64,000 nt of DNA from Pseudomonas alkylphenolica (GCF_016009175.1 NZ_JADUCM010000006.1:124001-188000), one strand, 5' to 3'; numbered from the stretch's first letter, positions 26,439 through 42,064 are shown. Notes: generated by a model not told the origin, from the letters alone. Program-made: numbers and translations.

Positions 26439-27788
26439 TCAAGGTTGGAGTTGGAACGGATACACCGAACCCAGCTTCAGGATCTGGGTCAGTTCATCCA
26501 GTGCCGTACGGCATTCCAGCAACAGCTGCGGATCCGCCAGATCAGATTCGCTCAAACGGTCGCGGTAGTGCTTGTCGACCCATTGGGTCAGGGTGTCGTA
26601 CAGCGGTGCCGTCATGATAACCCCTGGATTGACCGCCGCCAGCTCCGTTTCATTGAGCGCCACACGCAAACGCAGGCACGCCGGGCCGCCGCCGTTCTGC
26701 ATGCTTTGCTTGAGGTCGAACACCTTGACCTCGGCAACCGGGCCGCCCTGCTGGGTCAAGGCCGACAGATAGGCCCATACCCGCTCATTGTTACGACACT
26801 CTTCCGGAACGATCAGCAGCATCGAACCGTCGCCACGGGACAGCAGCTGGCTGTTGAACAGGTAGGAACGCACTGCATCCTCTACCGTAACCGCCGAGCG
26901 CGGGACGCAGATTGCTTTGAAATTGCCACCCCGTTTAGCCAGTTTAGCCTGCAGTTGGCCAAGCATCGCCTCGGTCTCGAGGAAGGCGTCTTCGTGATAG
27001 AACAGGACTTCGCCGTTACCCACTGCGATCACATCGTTGTGGAACACGCCCTGATCGATCACCGCCGGGTTTTGCTGGGCGTAGACCACGCCTTCGTCGC
27101 TCAGGCCATGCAGACGGGCCACTGCCTGGGAGGCCTCGAGGGTTTGTCGCGCCGGGTACTTCTGCGGTGCCGGGTAGCGGGTGTCAAACGCACTGCGGCC
27201 ATAGACGAAGAACTCCACGCCAGCCTCGCCATAGCTGCGGCAGAAACGCGTGTGGTTGGCCGCCCCCTCGTCGCCGAACTGCGCCACTGCCGGCAGGGCG
27301 TCATGGTGCGCGAAGTGCTTGCTGTCAGCGAACATCGCACCGAGCACACGGCTGGTAGTCGGGTGTTCGATGCTGCGGTGGTATTTGCAGTTGAGGTTGG
27401 CCGCAGTGAAGTGCACGCGACCGTCGGCAGTGTCGGCACTCGGGCTAACGGTGGCGGCATTGGCCACCCACATGCTCGACGCCGAGCAACTGGCGACGAG
27501 CAACGGCATGGCTTCTTTCGCGGCACGCTCGATCACTAGCGCATCGGTGCCGGCAAAACCCAGGCGGCGCAATGCGGCAACATCCGGGCGCTCCTGCGGG
27601 GCCAGCACGCCCTGCTGGAAACCCATTTCCATCAGCGCCTTCATTTTCGCCAGGCCCTGGCGCGCCGCTTCACGCGGGTTGGAGGCCTGCTGGCTGTTGC
27701 TCTGCGAGGCCACGTTGCCGTAGGACAGCCCGCCGTAGTTGTGCGTCGGTCCTACCAGACCATCAAAATTCACTTCAAACGATTTCAT
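26439..27788 (-). CDS. astB: N-succinylarginine dihydrolase AstB
   Basis: A 449-residue amidinotransferase-fold hydrolase beginning [20 protein letters not shown]. Conserved segments include [35 protein letters not shown] and the C-terminal [14 protein letters not shown] with the catalytic Cys. It converts N-succinylarginine to N-succinylornithine, two NH3 and CO2. Two extra N-terminal residues (start at 27788+6) are possible. Downstream of astD by 24 bp in the aru operon. Confidence 0.95.
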   Translation of the reverse strand: MKSFEVNFDGLVGPTHNYGGLSYGNVASQSNSQQASNPREAARQGLAKMKALMEMGFQQGVLAPQERPDVAALRRLGFAGTDALVIERAAKEAMPLLVASCSASSMWVANAATVSPSADTADGRVHFTAANLNCKYHRSIEHPTTSRVLGAMFADSKHFAHHDALPAVAQFGDEGAANHTRFCRSYGEAGVEFFVYGRSAFDTRYPAPQKYPARQTLEASQAVARLHGLSDEGVVYAQQNPAVIDQGVFHNDVIAVGNGEVLFYHEDAFLETEAMLGQLQAKLAKRGGNFKAICVPRSAVTVEDAVRSYLFNSQLLSRGDGSMLLIVPEECRNNERVWAYLSALTQQGGPVAEVKVFDLKQSMQNGGGPACLRLRVALNETELAAVNPGVIMTAPLYDTLTQWVDKHYRDRLSESDLADPQLLLECRTALDELTQILKLGSVYPFQLQP

Positions 27789-27812
27789 CGGCAAGGCTCC
27801 GTGGACCTTTTG

Positions 27813-30301
<2,489 letters not shown>

Positions 30302-30376
30302 GCTATCTCCTCGGGCGGCGGCCTGTGGCCTGCCGCAAAACTCGACCTGGGGTGCGCGGTTATCGAACCGCAGGGA

Positions 30377-31396
30377 TCAAACCGCGACCAGGCGCACACT
30401 GGCGCCATCGCCGACGCCCAGGGCTTCGGCGGCTTCAAGACTCAAGGTGACCGGCTTGCCTGGTACCCAGTCGAGCTCCAGCAGCACGGCGCGGTAATCC
30501 TGCAGCTGGCCATTGCAGACCAGGTAAGGGCGCCCGCCCTTGACCACCGTGCTATCAAGCTTGACCGGCACCACACGGCTCTGGGCGATCGAGCGGATGC
30601 TCGAGACGCGTGCGTGCAGCGTCGGGCCGCCGTCGAAAATGTCGATGTAGTGATCGGTTTCGAAGCCTTCGCGCATCAGGATGTCGAAGGTGATCTGCGC
30701 CCGCGGATGCACCTGGCCCATGGACTCTTGCGCCGCATCCGGCAGTAACGGCACGTAGATCGGGTAATGCGGCATCAGCTCGGCCAGGAAGGTCCGGCTC
30801 TTCAGGCCGCACAGGCGCTCGGCCTCGGCGTAGTTGAGGTCGAAGAAATTGCGCCCGATGGCATCCCAGAACGGCGAATCACCGTTCTCGTCGCTGTAGC
30901 CGACGATTTCGGTCACCACTGATTCTGCGAAGCGCTCCGGGTGAGCAGCCATGAACAGCAGACGTCCGCGGGAGTTGAGCTCCGACCAGCCGGTACCGAC
31001 CAGTTCCGGCAGCACATAGAAGCTGGTCAGCAGGCTGTTGCCGGTGAGGTCGTGGCACTGCGAAAGCACGTGAATCTTGTTGTGAATTTTCAACTCACGC
31101 GAAGCGTGCACAAACGTCTCGTTGCGAAAGCTGTAGAACGGCTCGGAGTAACCGGCCGAGGCGACGATGGCCGAGCACCCCACCAACTTGCCGGTGCTGC
31201 TGTCTTCGAGCACGAAGAAGTAGCTTTCTTCGCCGTTGAAACTGACTTCGGCAGCGAAGGACGTCTCCGAGGCGGCAATTTTGTCGCTCAGGCGACCGGC
31301 ATCATCCGGCAAGGACGTGACACCAATGGGGCTGTCCGCTGCCAGACGCTGTACTTCGCCCAGATCAGCCATTTGCGCGGGGCGCATCACCAGCAG
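30377..31396 (-). CDS. aruF: Arginine/ornithine N-succinyltransferase alpha subunit
   Basis: The partner of AruG, about 339 residues (MRPAQMADLGEVQRLAADSP, EIVGYSDENGDSPFWDAIG, SRTFLAELMPHYPIY, IDIFDGGPTLHA). The start is ambiguous: AAAGGAG at 31404-31410 lies 7 bases before a CTG (31396), 13 before a GTG (31390) and 16 before an ATG (31387). Only the CTG is optimally spaced and would give an MLVMRPAQ N-terminus, which is how I remember the P. aeruginosa protein. It follows aruC by about 130 bp. Confidence 0.88.
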   Translation of the reverse strand: MLVMRPAQMADLGEVQRLAADSPIGVTSLPDDAGRLSDKIAASETSFAAEVSFNGEESYFFVLEDSSTGKLVGCSAIVASAGYSEPFYSFRNETFVHASRELKIHNKIHVLSQCHDLTGNSLLTSFYVLPELVGTGWSELNSRGRLLFMAAHPERFAESVVTEIVGYSDENGDSPFWDAIGRNFFDLNYAEAERLCGLKSRTFLAELMPHYPIYVPLLPDAAQESMGQVHPRAQITFDILMREGFETDHYIDIFDGGPTLHARVSSIRSIAQSRVVPVKLDSTVVKGGRPYLVCNGQLQDYRAVLLELDWVPGKPVTLSLEAAEALGVGDGASVRLVAV

Positions 31397-31529
31397 GGTG
31401 TCACTCCTTTCGGGAAAACAGGCCAGCCACTGCCGGCACAGAAAAAAACAGCAAGCGCCCGGTGGGCACCGGCTCTGAAATTCGGATTCACCGGCCCCGA
31501 AGGGCCGGCGAAAGCACCGCAGGCGCCAA

Positions 31530-32895
<1,366 letters not shown>

Positions 32896-33021
32896 AATAG
32901 GGTCGCAAAGGCGCAGTTTAAACGGTGCGGGGAATGGGTGGGAGATTCTGTTTCGACAAGCGTGCAGGAGCGGATTCACCGGGACGCGGCACCGGTGAGT
33001 CTCTTACAGTGTGATCAACAA

Positions 33022-34002
33022 TCAGCCGCGCTCGGCAGGCGCCGAAGAGAGTTCAAACGGGCTGCTGCTGCGGCGCTGGTTACGGTCTTCGCGCGGTGTT
33101 GCACCGAAGAAGTTGCGATACGCGCTGGAAAAGTGCGGCCCCGAGGAGAAACCGCACGACAGGCCGATCTGAATGATCGACTTGCTGGTCTGCATCAGCA
33201 TCTGCCGCGCCTTGTTCAAGCGCAGCTCCAGGTAATACTGGCTTGGCACACGATTGAGATACTGCTTGAAAATGCGCTCCAGCTGGCGCCGCGAGACACA
33301 CACATGCTGGGCGATTTCATCGGTGGTCAGCGGCTCTTCGATGTTTGCCTCCATCAACAGTACCGCCTGAGTCAGCTTCGGATGGCTGGACCCCAGGCGA
33401 TTCTGCAGTGGGATGCGCTGACGTTCGCCGCCCTCGCGGATCCGCTCGACTACCAGTTCTTCCGAGACCGCACCGGCAAGCTCGGCACCGTGATCGCGGG
33501 ACAACACCGCCAGCAGCAAATCGATCACCGACATGCCACCACACGCGGTCAGGCGATCACGGTCCCAGTCGAACAGGTGACTGGTTGCAATGACCTTGGG
33601 GAAACGCTCGCCAAAATCGTCCTGCCAGCGCCAGTGCACCGCGGCGCGATAACCATCGAGCAAGCCGAGTTGCGCCAACGGATAGACACCGGCCGACAGG
33701 CCGCCAATCACACAACCGGCGCGTGCCAGTTGCTTGAGCGCAGCCCCCAGCCCCGAAGCGACCGACTGCGGCGGCTCATCCGCCAGCAGGAACAATTTCT
33801 GGCAACCTTCCAGGCGCCCCGCCCAAGGCTCGCCAGGCAAGCGCCAGGCGCCCTCGGCCGCAGGCTCGGCCTGAAGAAACGCCAGGTCGTAGACCACCTC
33901 CGGATGAACCTTTTGCGCAACCCGCAAAACCTCTTCAGCCAGCGCCAGAGTCAGGGCTTTGGTGCTGGGCCAGATGAGAAAACCGATTCGCTGGGTGGTC
34001 AT
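33022..34002 (-). CDS. argR: Arginine-responsive AraC-family regulator ArgR
   Basis: A 326-residue protein with an N-terminal DJ-1/PfpI-like (class I amidotransferase-like) domain (about 1-190; VIGGLSAGVYPLAQLGLL) and a C-terminal AraC/XylS double helix-turn-helix (about 215-305; LTTDEIAQHVCVSRRQLERIF, then IIQIGLSCGFSSGPHFSSAY). This is the Pseudomonas ArgR, unrelated to E. coli ArgR, which activates aru and aot operons in the presence of arginine. It follows aotP by 98 bp, as in aotJQMOP-argR of P. aeruginosa. Confidence 0.94.
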   Translation of the reverse strand: MTTQRIGFLIWPSTKALTLALAEEVLRVAQKVHPEVVYDLAFLQAEPAAEGAWRLPGEPWAGRLEGCQKLFLLADEPPQSVASGLGAALKQLARAGCVIGGLSAGVYPLAQLGLLDGYRAAVHWRWQDDFGERFPKVIATSHLFDWDRDRLTACGGMSVIDLLLAVLSRDHGAELAGAVSEELVVERIREGGERQRIPLQNRLGSSHPKLTQAVLLMEANIEEPLTTDEIAQHVCVSRRQLERIFKQYLNRVPSQYYLELRLNKARQMLMQTSKSIIQIGLSCGFSSGPHFSSAYRNFFGATPREDRNQRRSSSPFELSSAPAERG

Positions 34003-34100
34003 TGAGTGCGGTCCGAAACCTGTGTGAGGTCAAGAGAGGGAAGCCGGGTCATGCTGCGCTGGATTTGCAGCATGACCCATTTTGGTGCGACGGGGCAATC

Positions 34101-34865
34101 TTACTTCAAGCTGCCCGAAAGGAACTGCTGCAGCCGCTCCGATTGCGGATTGACCAGCACCTCGCGCGGGTTACCGCTCTCCTCCACCAGGCCCTTGTGC
34201 AGGAATACCAGCTGGTTCGACACCTCACGGGCAAAGCCCATTTCGTGGGTCACCACTACCATGGTCCGGCCTTCCTGGGCCAGCGACTGCATGACCTTGA
34301 GCACATCACCGACCAGCTCGGGGTCGAGTGCCGAAGTCGGCTCGTCGAACAACATCACTTCCGGCTCCATCGCCAGTGCACGGGCAATCGCCACACGCTG
34401 CTGCTCACCGCCGGACATGTGCCCAGGGTAAGCATCCTTGCGATGGGAAACGCCGACTTTGGCCAGGTAGTGCTCGGCTTTCTCCAGCGCATCCTTCTTC
34501 GACATACCCAACACATGCACCGGCGCTTCGATGATGTTTTCCAGTGCCGTCATGTGCGACCACAGGTTGAAGTGCTGGAACACCATCGACAGGCGCGAGC
34601 GCATGCGCTGCAACTGCTTGGGATCGGCGGCCTTGAGCGCGCCATCCTTGTTGGCAACCAGCTTGAGCTCTTCGTTGTTGAGCAGGATTTTGCCCGCGTG
34701 CGGCTGCTCAAGCAGGTTGATGCAGCGCAGGAAGGTACTTTTGCCCGAACCACTGGAGCCGATGATGCTGATCACATCGCCCGCCTTGGCGGCCAGGGAT
34801 ACACCCTTGAGCACTTCGTGACTGCCGTAGCGTTTATGCAGATCTTGGATTTCGAGTTTGTACAT
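34101..34865 (-). CDS. aotP: Arginine/ornithine ABC transporter ATP-binding protein AotP
   Basis: A 254-residue ABC ATPase of the polar amino acid class: Walker A GSSGSGKST, signature MSGGEQQRVAIARAL, Walker B VMLFDEPTSALDPE and switch His in VVVTHEMGFARE. The ATG at 34865 (MYKLEIQDLHKRYG) is the family start; an upstream ATG adds five residues. It energises uptake through AotQ and AotM. The 66-bp gap to aotM has no room for aotO. Confidence 0.93.
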   Translation of the reverse strand: MYKLEIQDLHKRYGSHEVLKGVSLAAKAGDVISIIGSSGSGKSTFLRCINLLEQPHAGKILLNNEELKLVANKDGALKAADPKQLQRMRSRLSMVFQHFNLWSHMTALENIIEAPVHVLGMSKKDALEKAEHYLAKVGVSHRKDAYPGHMSGGEQQRVAIARALAMEPEVMLFDEPTSALDPELVGDVLKVMQSLAQEGRTMVVVTHEMGFAREVSNQLVFLHKGLVEESGNPREVLVNPQSERLQQFLSGSLK

Positions 34866-34931
34866 GCTGTCGATTCTCACAAAGCAGTCAGTCTTGAGCT
34901 AACGCCCAGGGCGAAAAAGTTGGCGCAGGCC

Positions 34932-35630
34932 TCAGTGCTTGCGCGGCGCCAGGTAGCCGAGCCAGCGGCGCTCGGCCAGCTTGAACAGGCGCACCAGAAT
35001 GAACGTCAGGCACAGGTAGAACACGCCGGCGGTGATGTAGGCTTCGAACGGCAGGTAATACTGGGCGTTGACCGTCCGCGCTGCACCGGTGATGTCGATC
35101 AGGGTAACGATCGACGCCAGGCTGGTGGTCTGCAGCATCATGATCACTTCGTTGCTGTACTGCGGCAGCGCCCGGCGCAGAGCCGAAGGCAGCAGGATGC
35201 GACGGTACATCTTGACCCGTGACATGCCCATGGCCTTGGCGGCTTCAATCTCGCCGTGGGGCGTGGCCTTGAGGCTACCGGCAATGATTTCTGCGGTGTA
35301 GGCGCTGGTGTTGATGGCAAAAGCCAGGCACGCACAGAAGGTCGCGCTGGACAGCCACGGCCACAGGAAGCTCTCGCGCACCGCCTCGAACTGGGCCAGC
35401 CCGTAGTAGATCAGAAACAGCTGAACCAGCATCGGCGTGCCGCGGATCACGTAGGTGTAAAGCCAGGCGATCAGGTTGACCAGCGGCTGCTTGGAAACCC
35501 GCATCAGGCCGAGCGGGATCGCCGTCAGCAGGCCGAAAAACAGCGACAGCGCCAACAGCTTGAGGGTCGTCAACAGCCCGCCGAGGTACAGGGGCAGCGC
35601 TTCCCAGATGACGTTGTAGTCAAAAATCAT
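34932..35630 (-). CDS. aotM: Arginine/ornithine ABC transporter permease AotM
   Basis: A 232-residue HisM-type permease with about five membrane helices and the permease loop EIEAAKAMGMSRVKMYRRILLP that contacts the ATPase. Its ATG overlaps the aotQ stop codon by 4 bp (ATGA), showing coupling. Confidence 0.93.
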   Translation of the reverse strand: MIFDYNVIWEALPLYLGGLLTTLKLLALSLFFGLLTAIPLGLMRVSKQPLVNLIAWLYTYVIRGTPMLVQLFLIYYGLAQFEAVRESFLWPWLSSATFCACLAFAINTSAYTAEIIAGSLKATPHGEIEAAKAMGMSRVKMYRRILLPSALRRALPQYSNEVIMMLQTTSLASIVTLIDITGAARTVNAQYYLPFEAYITAGVFYLCLTFILVRLFKLAERRWLGYLAPRKH

Positions 35631-36316
35631 AGATCAGCCGCCTTTACGCCAACCGAGTAGCGCTTCTCAAGGTAACGCAGGGCCAGCAGCGAGACACTGG
35701 TGATCACCAGGTACAGCGCCGCAACCGCCAGGAAGAAGGTGAAAGGTTCGCGGGTGGCATCGGCCGCCTGCTTGGCCTTGAACATCATGTCCTGCAGGCC
35801 GACCACCGAGATCAGTGCCGTCGCCTTGGTCAGGACCAGCCAGTTGTTGGTGAAACCGGGAATTGCCAGGCGAATCATCTGCGGCACCATGACCCGGAAG
35901 AAAACTTGCAGGTTGCTCATGCCATAGGCCACGCCGGCTTCGGCCTGCCCTTTGGGAATGGCCATGAAGGCACCGCGAAAAGTTTCCGAGAGGTAGGCGC
36001 CAAAAATGAAGCCCAGGGTGCCAATTCCCGCCATCAGCGGATTGAGGTCGATGTAATCGTCATAACCGAGCAGCGGTGCGACGCGGTTAAGCAGGTCTTG
36101 ACCGCCGTAGAAAATCAGCAGGATCAATACCAGATCGGGAATCCCGCGGATCACCGTGGAATACAGGTCACCCAGCCATGCCAGCCAGCGCACGGGCGAC
36201 AGGCGCAGGGCCACACCGATAAGGCCGAGTACAATGGCCAGGGCCATGGACGACAAGGCAAGCTGCAGCGTAAGCCACACGCCGTCGAGGATAACTGCCC
36301 CGTAGCCTTTCAACAT
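35627..36316 (-). CDS. aotQ: Arginine/ornithine ABC transporter permease AotQ
   Basis: A 229-residue HisQ-type permease starting MLKGYGAVILDGVWLTLQLA, with the ATPase-contact loop GQAEAGVAYGMSNLQVFFRV. The longer frame to 36355 adds 13 residues not typical of the family. It is 90 bp downstream of aotJ and overlaps aotM. Confidence 0.93.
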   Translation of the reverse strand: MLKGYGAVILDGVWLTLQLALSSMALAIVLGLIGVALRLSPVRWLAWLGDLYSTVIRGIPDLVLILLIFYGGQDLLNRVAPLLGYDDYIDLNPLMAGIGTLGFIFGAYLSETFRGAFMAIPKGQAEAGVAYGMSNLQVFFRVMVPQMIRLAIPGFTNNWLVLTKATALISVVGLQDMMFKAKQAADATREPFTFFLAVAALYLVITSVSLLALRYLEKRYSVGVKAADL

Positions 36317-36406
36317 GATGAGGTCCTCGACCTTAGGGATGAAAAAATGGTGCAAACCTCAGAGCCTCTGCTGCTTGCACCATTACACAGGTGAAACGTC
36401 GACGAT

Positions 36407-37192
36407 TTACTTGGCTTCGGGGCCGTAGATGTCGAAGTTGAAGTACTTGTCCTGGATCTGCTTGTACTTACCATTGGCGCGGATGGCCGCGATGGCAGCG
36501 TTCAGACGATCGAGGTTGGCCTTGTCACCCTTGCGCACAGCAATACCGATACCGTCACCGAAGTACTTGGCGTCGGTGAAGGCCGGACCGACGAAGGCGT
36601 AGCCCTTGCCGGCGTCAGTTTTCAGGAAGCCATCTTCGAGCAGCGTAGCATCGGCCACGGTGCCATCCAGGCGACCGGCAGCGACATCCAGGTAGATTTC
36701 GTTCTGGGTGCCGTAAGGAACGATAGTCGCGCCCTGAGGAGCCAGGACTTCTTTGGCAAAACGGTCATGGATCGATCCACGCTGCACGCCGATTTTCTTG
36801 CCCTTGAGCTCAACCAGGCTGTCGCTGACGGTGGTCCCGTCCTTCATCACCAGGCGTGCCGGGGTCAGGTAGTACTTGCCGGTGAAGTCCACGGACTTCT
36901 TGCGGTCTTCGGTGATCGACATCGACGAGAGGATAGCGTCGATCTTGCGCACTTTCAGTGCCGGGATCAGGCCGTCGAACTCTTGTTCGACCCAGGTGCA
37001 CTTGACCTTCATCTCTTCGCACAAGGCGTTACCGATGTCGTAGTCGAAGCCGACGATACTGCCATCCGGGGCTTTCGAAGCGAACGGTGGGTAGGCGGCC
37101 TCGATACCGATTTTCAACGGTTTCTCATCAGCCAGCGCTGCCAGGGAAAACACAGATAGCGCCAATGCGCCAAGCAGTGCGAGTTTCTTCAT
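36407..37192 (-). CDS. aotJ: Arginine/ornithine periplasmic binding protein AotJ
   Basis: A 261-residue family 3 solute-binding protein. Signal peptide [21 protein letters not shown] is followed by the mature start [19 protein letters not shown] and the signature [18 protein letters not shown] lies 8 bases before the ATG at 37192. It leads the aot operon and delivers arginine/ornithine to AotQM. Confidence 0.94.
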   Translation of the reverse strand: MKKLALLGALALSVFSLAALADEKPLKIGIEAAYPPFASKAPDGSIVGFDYDIGNALCEEMKVKCTWVEQEFDGLIPALKVRKIDAILSSMSITEDRKKSVDFTGKYYLTPARLVMKDGTTVSDSLVELKGKKIGVQRGSIHDRFAKEVLAPQGATIVPYGTQNEIYLDVAAGRLDGTVADATLLEDGFLKTDAGKGYAFVGPAFTDAKYFGDGIGIAVRKGDKANLDRLNAAIAAIRANGKYKQIQDKYFNFDIYGPEAK

Positions 37193-37339
37193 CTGGAACT
37201 CCATCGGTAAAGGGCAATAGCAGGCAGCGCGTAAACAGCCTGATATGCGAATGGGTACAACGCGAGCTGCGCAGGGTCGACGAAGGTCGAACGCCACGAG
37301 CGAGTGATCGGCATTTTAGCGACAGCTCCGAAGCCGATA

Positions 37340-37355
37340 TTTCCTCAATGCGACA
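37340..37355 (-). promoter_or_regulatory. Candidate ArgR site upstream of aotJ
   Basis: TGTCGC-ATTGAGGA-AA on the reverse strand matches the ArgR half-site TGTCGC-N8-AA and is nearly identical to the site at 32880-32895 before aruC. A further TGTCGC occurs 31 bp closer to aotJ at 37319-37324. It lies about 148 bp before the aotJ start, so the promoter is presumably between. Confidence 0.6.
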
Positions 37356-37624
37356 ACTAGTTATAGAAGCGCAGGAACGCGGGGGCGGAGATATTGACAG
37401 CTTTCGCGAGATATGCAAAAGCAAAAGACAAATAACCAATCAACGAAGCAATAAACGGGCCTATTATTGGCAAAGCCTTCTAATCCGGCAAGTGTAGCGT
37501 GCCAGAAGCCAATGACAGAACGGAAAATTCCTCAACAACCGGCGCATTCGTTCCCCTTTGCCCCGTTTTTGCGCGCACGCGGTGACAGAAAAGGTTACCG
37601 ATGGTTATTGACGTAACAGGTAGC

Positions 37625-37651
37625 AAAAAGCCCCGCTGGCGGGGCCTTTTT
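37625..37651 (-). terminator. Bidirectional terminator between acsA and the aot promoter
   Basis: AAAAAGCCCCGC, loop TG and GCGGGGCCTTTTT form a symmetrical stem with T-runs on both strands. It lies 114 bp past the acsA stop and insulates the aot promoter from acsA transcription. Confidence 0.85.
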
Positions 37652-37655
37652 GAGC

Positions 37656-37756
37656 GTGGGAGCTGGCGCAGCCTGCGATCGAGCGCGCAGCGGTCGCAGG
37701 GCTGCTGCGCGGCCATCGCCGGCAAGCCTGGCTCCTACTGGCAGCATAGGAGCCAG
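37656..37756. repeat. REP element pair after acsA
   Basis: CGCCGGCAAGCCTGGCTCCT at about 37716-37735, preceded by CTGCGATCGAGCGCGCAGCGG, belongs to the same REP class as the elements at 57464-57577 (CTGCGACCGCTACGCGCTCG, then the same core). A short ATAGGAGCCAG follows at 37746. Confidence 0.6.
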
Positions 37757-37764
37757 CACTAGCG

Positions 37765-39726
<1,962 letters not shown>

Positions 39727-40131
39727 CTTTATCTACCTCGGTGTAATAGTTGTTTTTGTATGACCTCGTTGTAACTGTACCAGACCTCATGGGCCATTCG
39801 ACGTTGGTAGTAACTCCGACCCCATTTGCACCCATGCACTTGACCGCAGGCTCAAGACCGGGCATCAGCGCCGGAAAAATAATTTCGCGAATGCGCAAAA
39901 AGGCGATTGTTACAGTTTTTGCCAACAGTGTTTATCAAAACGTCATCTGTTTAAGGCAGGTGGCCACCCCTAAAATTCACACCGCCAGCAACGGCAACGC
40001 GATTAACTTCTTGTTACAGCCCCCACGAAGGCCGTTAATCCCGCGATAACTGTGATAGTTGAACTTTAGTTGTACACGTGGCGCCACAAGCGCTACGTGC
40101 CCCCTTACGACCTTAGACAGGTAAACGAAAA
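39727..40131. other. Divergent control region of acsA and the DUF2790 gene
   Basis: A 405-bp gap without a credible gene. The centre is AT-rich (around 39880-39950 and 40010-40075). It presumably holds both promoters. I find no recognisable operator or terminator. Confidence 0.4.
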
Positions 40132-40392
40132 ATGAAAGCTTTACTGGTATTGGTACTTGGCAGTCTTTGCAGCGTGGCGATGGCCGACGAAGTTGCAAAC
40201 GGTGGCGCCGAGCAAATTCCGGTTGAACAGTACAGTTACTCGCAGCATCTGGACATCGCCAAAGTCATTTCCATGAGCGAAGTTCCAAACGTCTGCGAAG
40301 TCGTCCCTGCCCGCATGACCTACGAGGACTCGCAGGGCCAGCGCCATATTCTCGAGTACCGTGTGATGGGCAACGGTTGCTCCAACGGCTAA
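40132..40392 (+). CDS. Small periplasmic DUF2790 protein
   Basis: An 86-residue protein with signal peptide MKALLVLVLGSLCSVAMA and the DUF2790 signature (VCEVVPARMTYEDSQGQRH, then LEYRVMGNGC) with two cysteines that could form a disulfide. DUF2790 proteins are abundant, small and almost confined to Pseudomonas. Their role is not established. It is divergent from acsA and convergent with phhR. Confidence 0.85.
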   Translation: MKALLVLVLGSLCSVAMADEVANGGAEQIPVEQYSYSQHLDIAKVISMSEVPNVCEVVPARMTYEDSQGQRHILEYRVMGNGCSNG

Positions 40393-40504
40393 TCTGCAGA
40401 TTACCGCTCGCCGCGCCTCGATCATTCAAGACCGAGGCGCGCGGTTCAAATTTACTACGTGTGCTTTAAATATCCCGCGACGCAAATACTGCAACTAAAC
40501 GCCG

Positions 40505-42064
40505 TTATTCAACCGACTTGCCCACGCCATGTTCGCGCAACTTGTTGGCGATCGTGGTATGCGAAACACCCAGCCGCTTTCCAAGCGCCCGACTGCTGGG
40601 AAATTCGCTCATCAATTGTTCCAGCACCGCTTTTTCAAAGCGTCCGACAATATCGCCCAGATCACCGTCCAGGGAAAACTCGCCCAACGGTTGACGCGCG
40701 CCGTAGTCGGGCAAACGTATGTGTTCACTCTTGACCACCCCGCCATCACACAGCGAAACCGCCTGGAACAATACGTTTTCCAGCTGACGCACATTACCCG
40801 GCCAGTGGTACTGGCTCAGCCGCTCCATGGCGGCCGGCGCCAGGCGCGGTAACGGGCAACCGATCTGGCGGCTGGCCTGGTCGAGAAAATGCTCAACCAG
40901 CGGCTGCAGGCCATCCAGGCACTCGCGCAGTGGCGGAATATGCAGCGACAGCACGTTCAGGCGGTGGTAAAGGTCCTGGCGAAACTCGCCACGCGCGCAC
41001 AGCTCAGACAAGTCGACCTGGGTGGCACAGATGACCCGCACATCCAGGTACACCTCCTCGTCACTGCCAACACGGCGAAAGCAACCGTCCTGCAGAAAGC
41101 GCAGCAACTTGACCTGCAAGCGCGGGCTCATTTCCCCTACCCCATCAAGGAACAGGGTGCCGCCAGCGGTCAGCTCCAGCAAACCGAGCTTGCCTTCGGC
41201 CCGCGCCCCTTCGAATGCCCCCGGGCCGTAACCAAACAATTCGGTTTCTGCCATGGATTCCGGCAGGCCGGCGCAGTTGAGTGCCATCAACGGTGCCTGC
41301 CCACGCGGACTGGCGAGGTGACAGGCGCGAGCCAGCAGTTCTTTGCCCGTCCCGGTTTCACCTTCAATGAGCAGCGGTGCATCCAGCGGCGCCATACGGC
41401 GCGCCTCGCGAACCACCGCAGCCATCACCCGCGAACTCTGGAAGATGCTGTCGAAACCGCGCAGCTCCTGCTTGCGCACGTTGTAGATGCGCTCGCCAAT
41501 GCGGTCGGCCCGGTGCAGGGTCAATACCGCGCCGGCCAGGGCTTCACTGTCGTCATGCTCCGATTGCAGCGGGGCGATATCCGCGAGAAACACATCGCCC
41601 TTGACCTTTACCCGCAGGCCGTTGATCCGCGACTTGTTGGCCCGCACCAGCTCGGGCAGGTCAAAGTCTTCGGCATAACGCGACAACGGAATGCCCGGCA
41701 CCTCGTCCACCCGCACCCCGAGCAACTGCGCCGCCGCCCGGTTGGCCGCAACAATGGAGCCGCCCATATCGATCGACAGCACCGGAAAATCCAGCGCACC
41801 GAGCAACGCATTGAGCTCCATGTGCCTGCGTTCGCTGGGCATCAAGCCCACACGCTTGACCCCGAACACACCGGCAATCGACTCGAACTTGGGCCGCAAA
41901 GCCTGGAACTGCAGGTTGATCAGGTTCGGGCAGTGCAGGTAGATGGCATTGCCGTGCTCGCCACCCACCTCGCCGCGGGCGACGTTGATGCCGTACTCAA
42001 CCAGCAAATTGAGGATGTCGCGCAGAATGCCGATGCGGTTTTGGCAATGCACTTTGATACGCAT
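40505..42064 (-). CDS. phhR: Aromatic amino acid regulator PhhR (TyrR/NtrC-like)
   Basis: A 519-residue regulator with an N-terminal ACT domain (MRIKVHCQNRIGILRDILNL), a PAS domain (about 80-190), an AAA+ domain with Walker A EGETGTGKELLA, and a C-terminal Fis-type helix-turn-helix (SRALGKRLGVSHTTIANKLR). The sigma-54 contact loop reads GAFEGA instead of GAFTGA, a change shared with TyrR-like proteins that act on sigma-70 promoters. It is divergent from phhA and activates phenylalanine/tyrosine catabolism when those amino acids bind. Confidence 0.94.
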   Translation of the reverse strand: MRIKVHCQNRIGILRDILNLLVEYGINVARGEVGGEHGNAIYLHCPNLINLQFQALRPKFESIAGVFGVKRVGLMPSERRHMELNALLGALDFPVLSIDMGGSIVAANRAAAQLLGVRVDEVPGIPLSRYAEDFDLPELVRANKSRINGLRVKVKGDVFLADIAPLQSEHDDSEALAGAVLTLHRADRIGERIYNVRKQELRGFDSIFQSSRVMAAVVREARRMAPLDAPLLIEGETGTGKELLARACHLASPRGQAPLMALNCAGLPESMAETELFGYGPGAFEGARAEGKLGLLELTAGGTLFLDGVGEMSPRLQVKLLRFLQDGCFRRVGSDEEVYLDVRVICATQVDLSELCARGEFRQDLYHRLNVLSLHIPPLRECLDGLQPLVEHFLDQASRQIGCPLPRLAPAAMERLSQYHWPGNVRQLENVLFQAVSLCDGGVVKSEHIRLPDYGARQPLGEFSLDGDLGDIVGRFEKAVLEQLMSEFPSSRALGKRLGVSHTTIANKLREHGVGKSVE

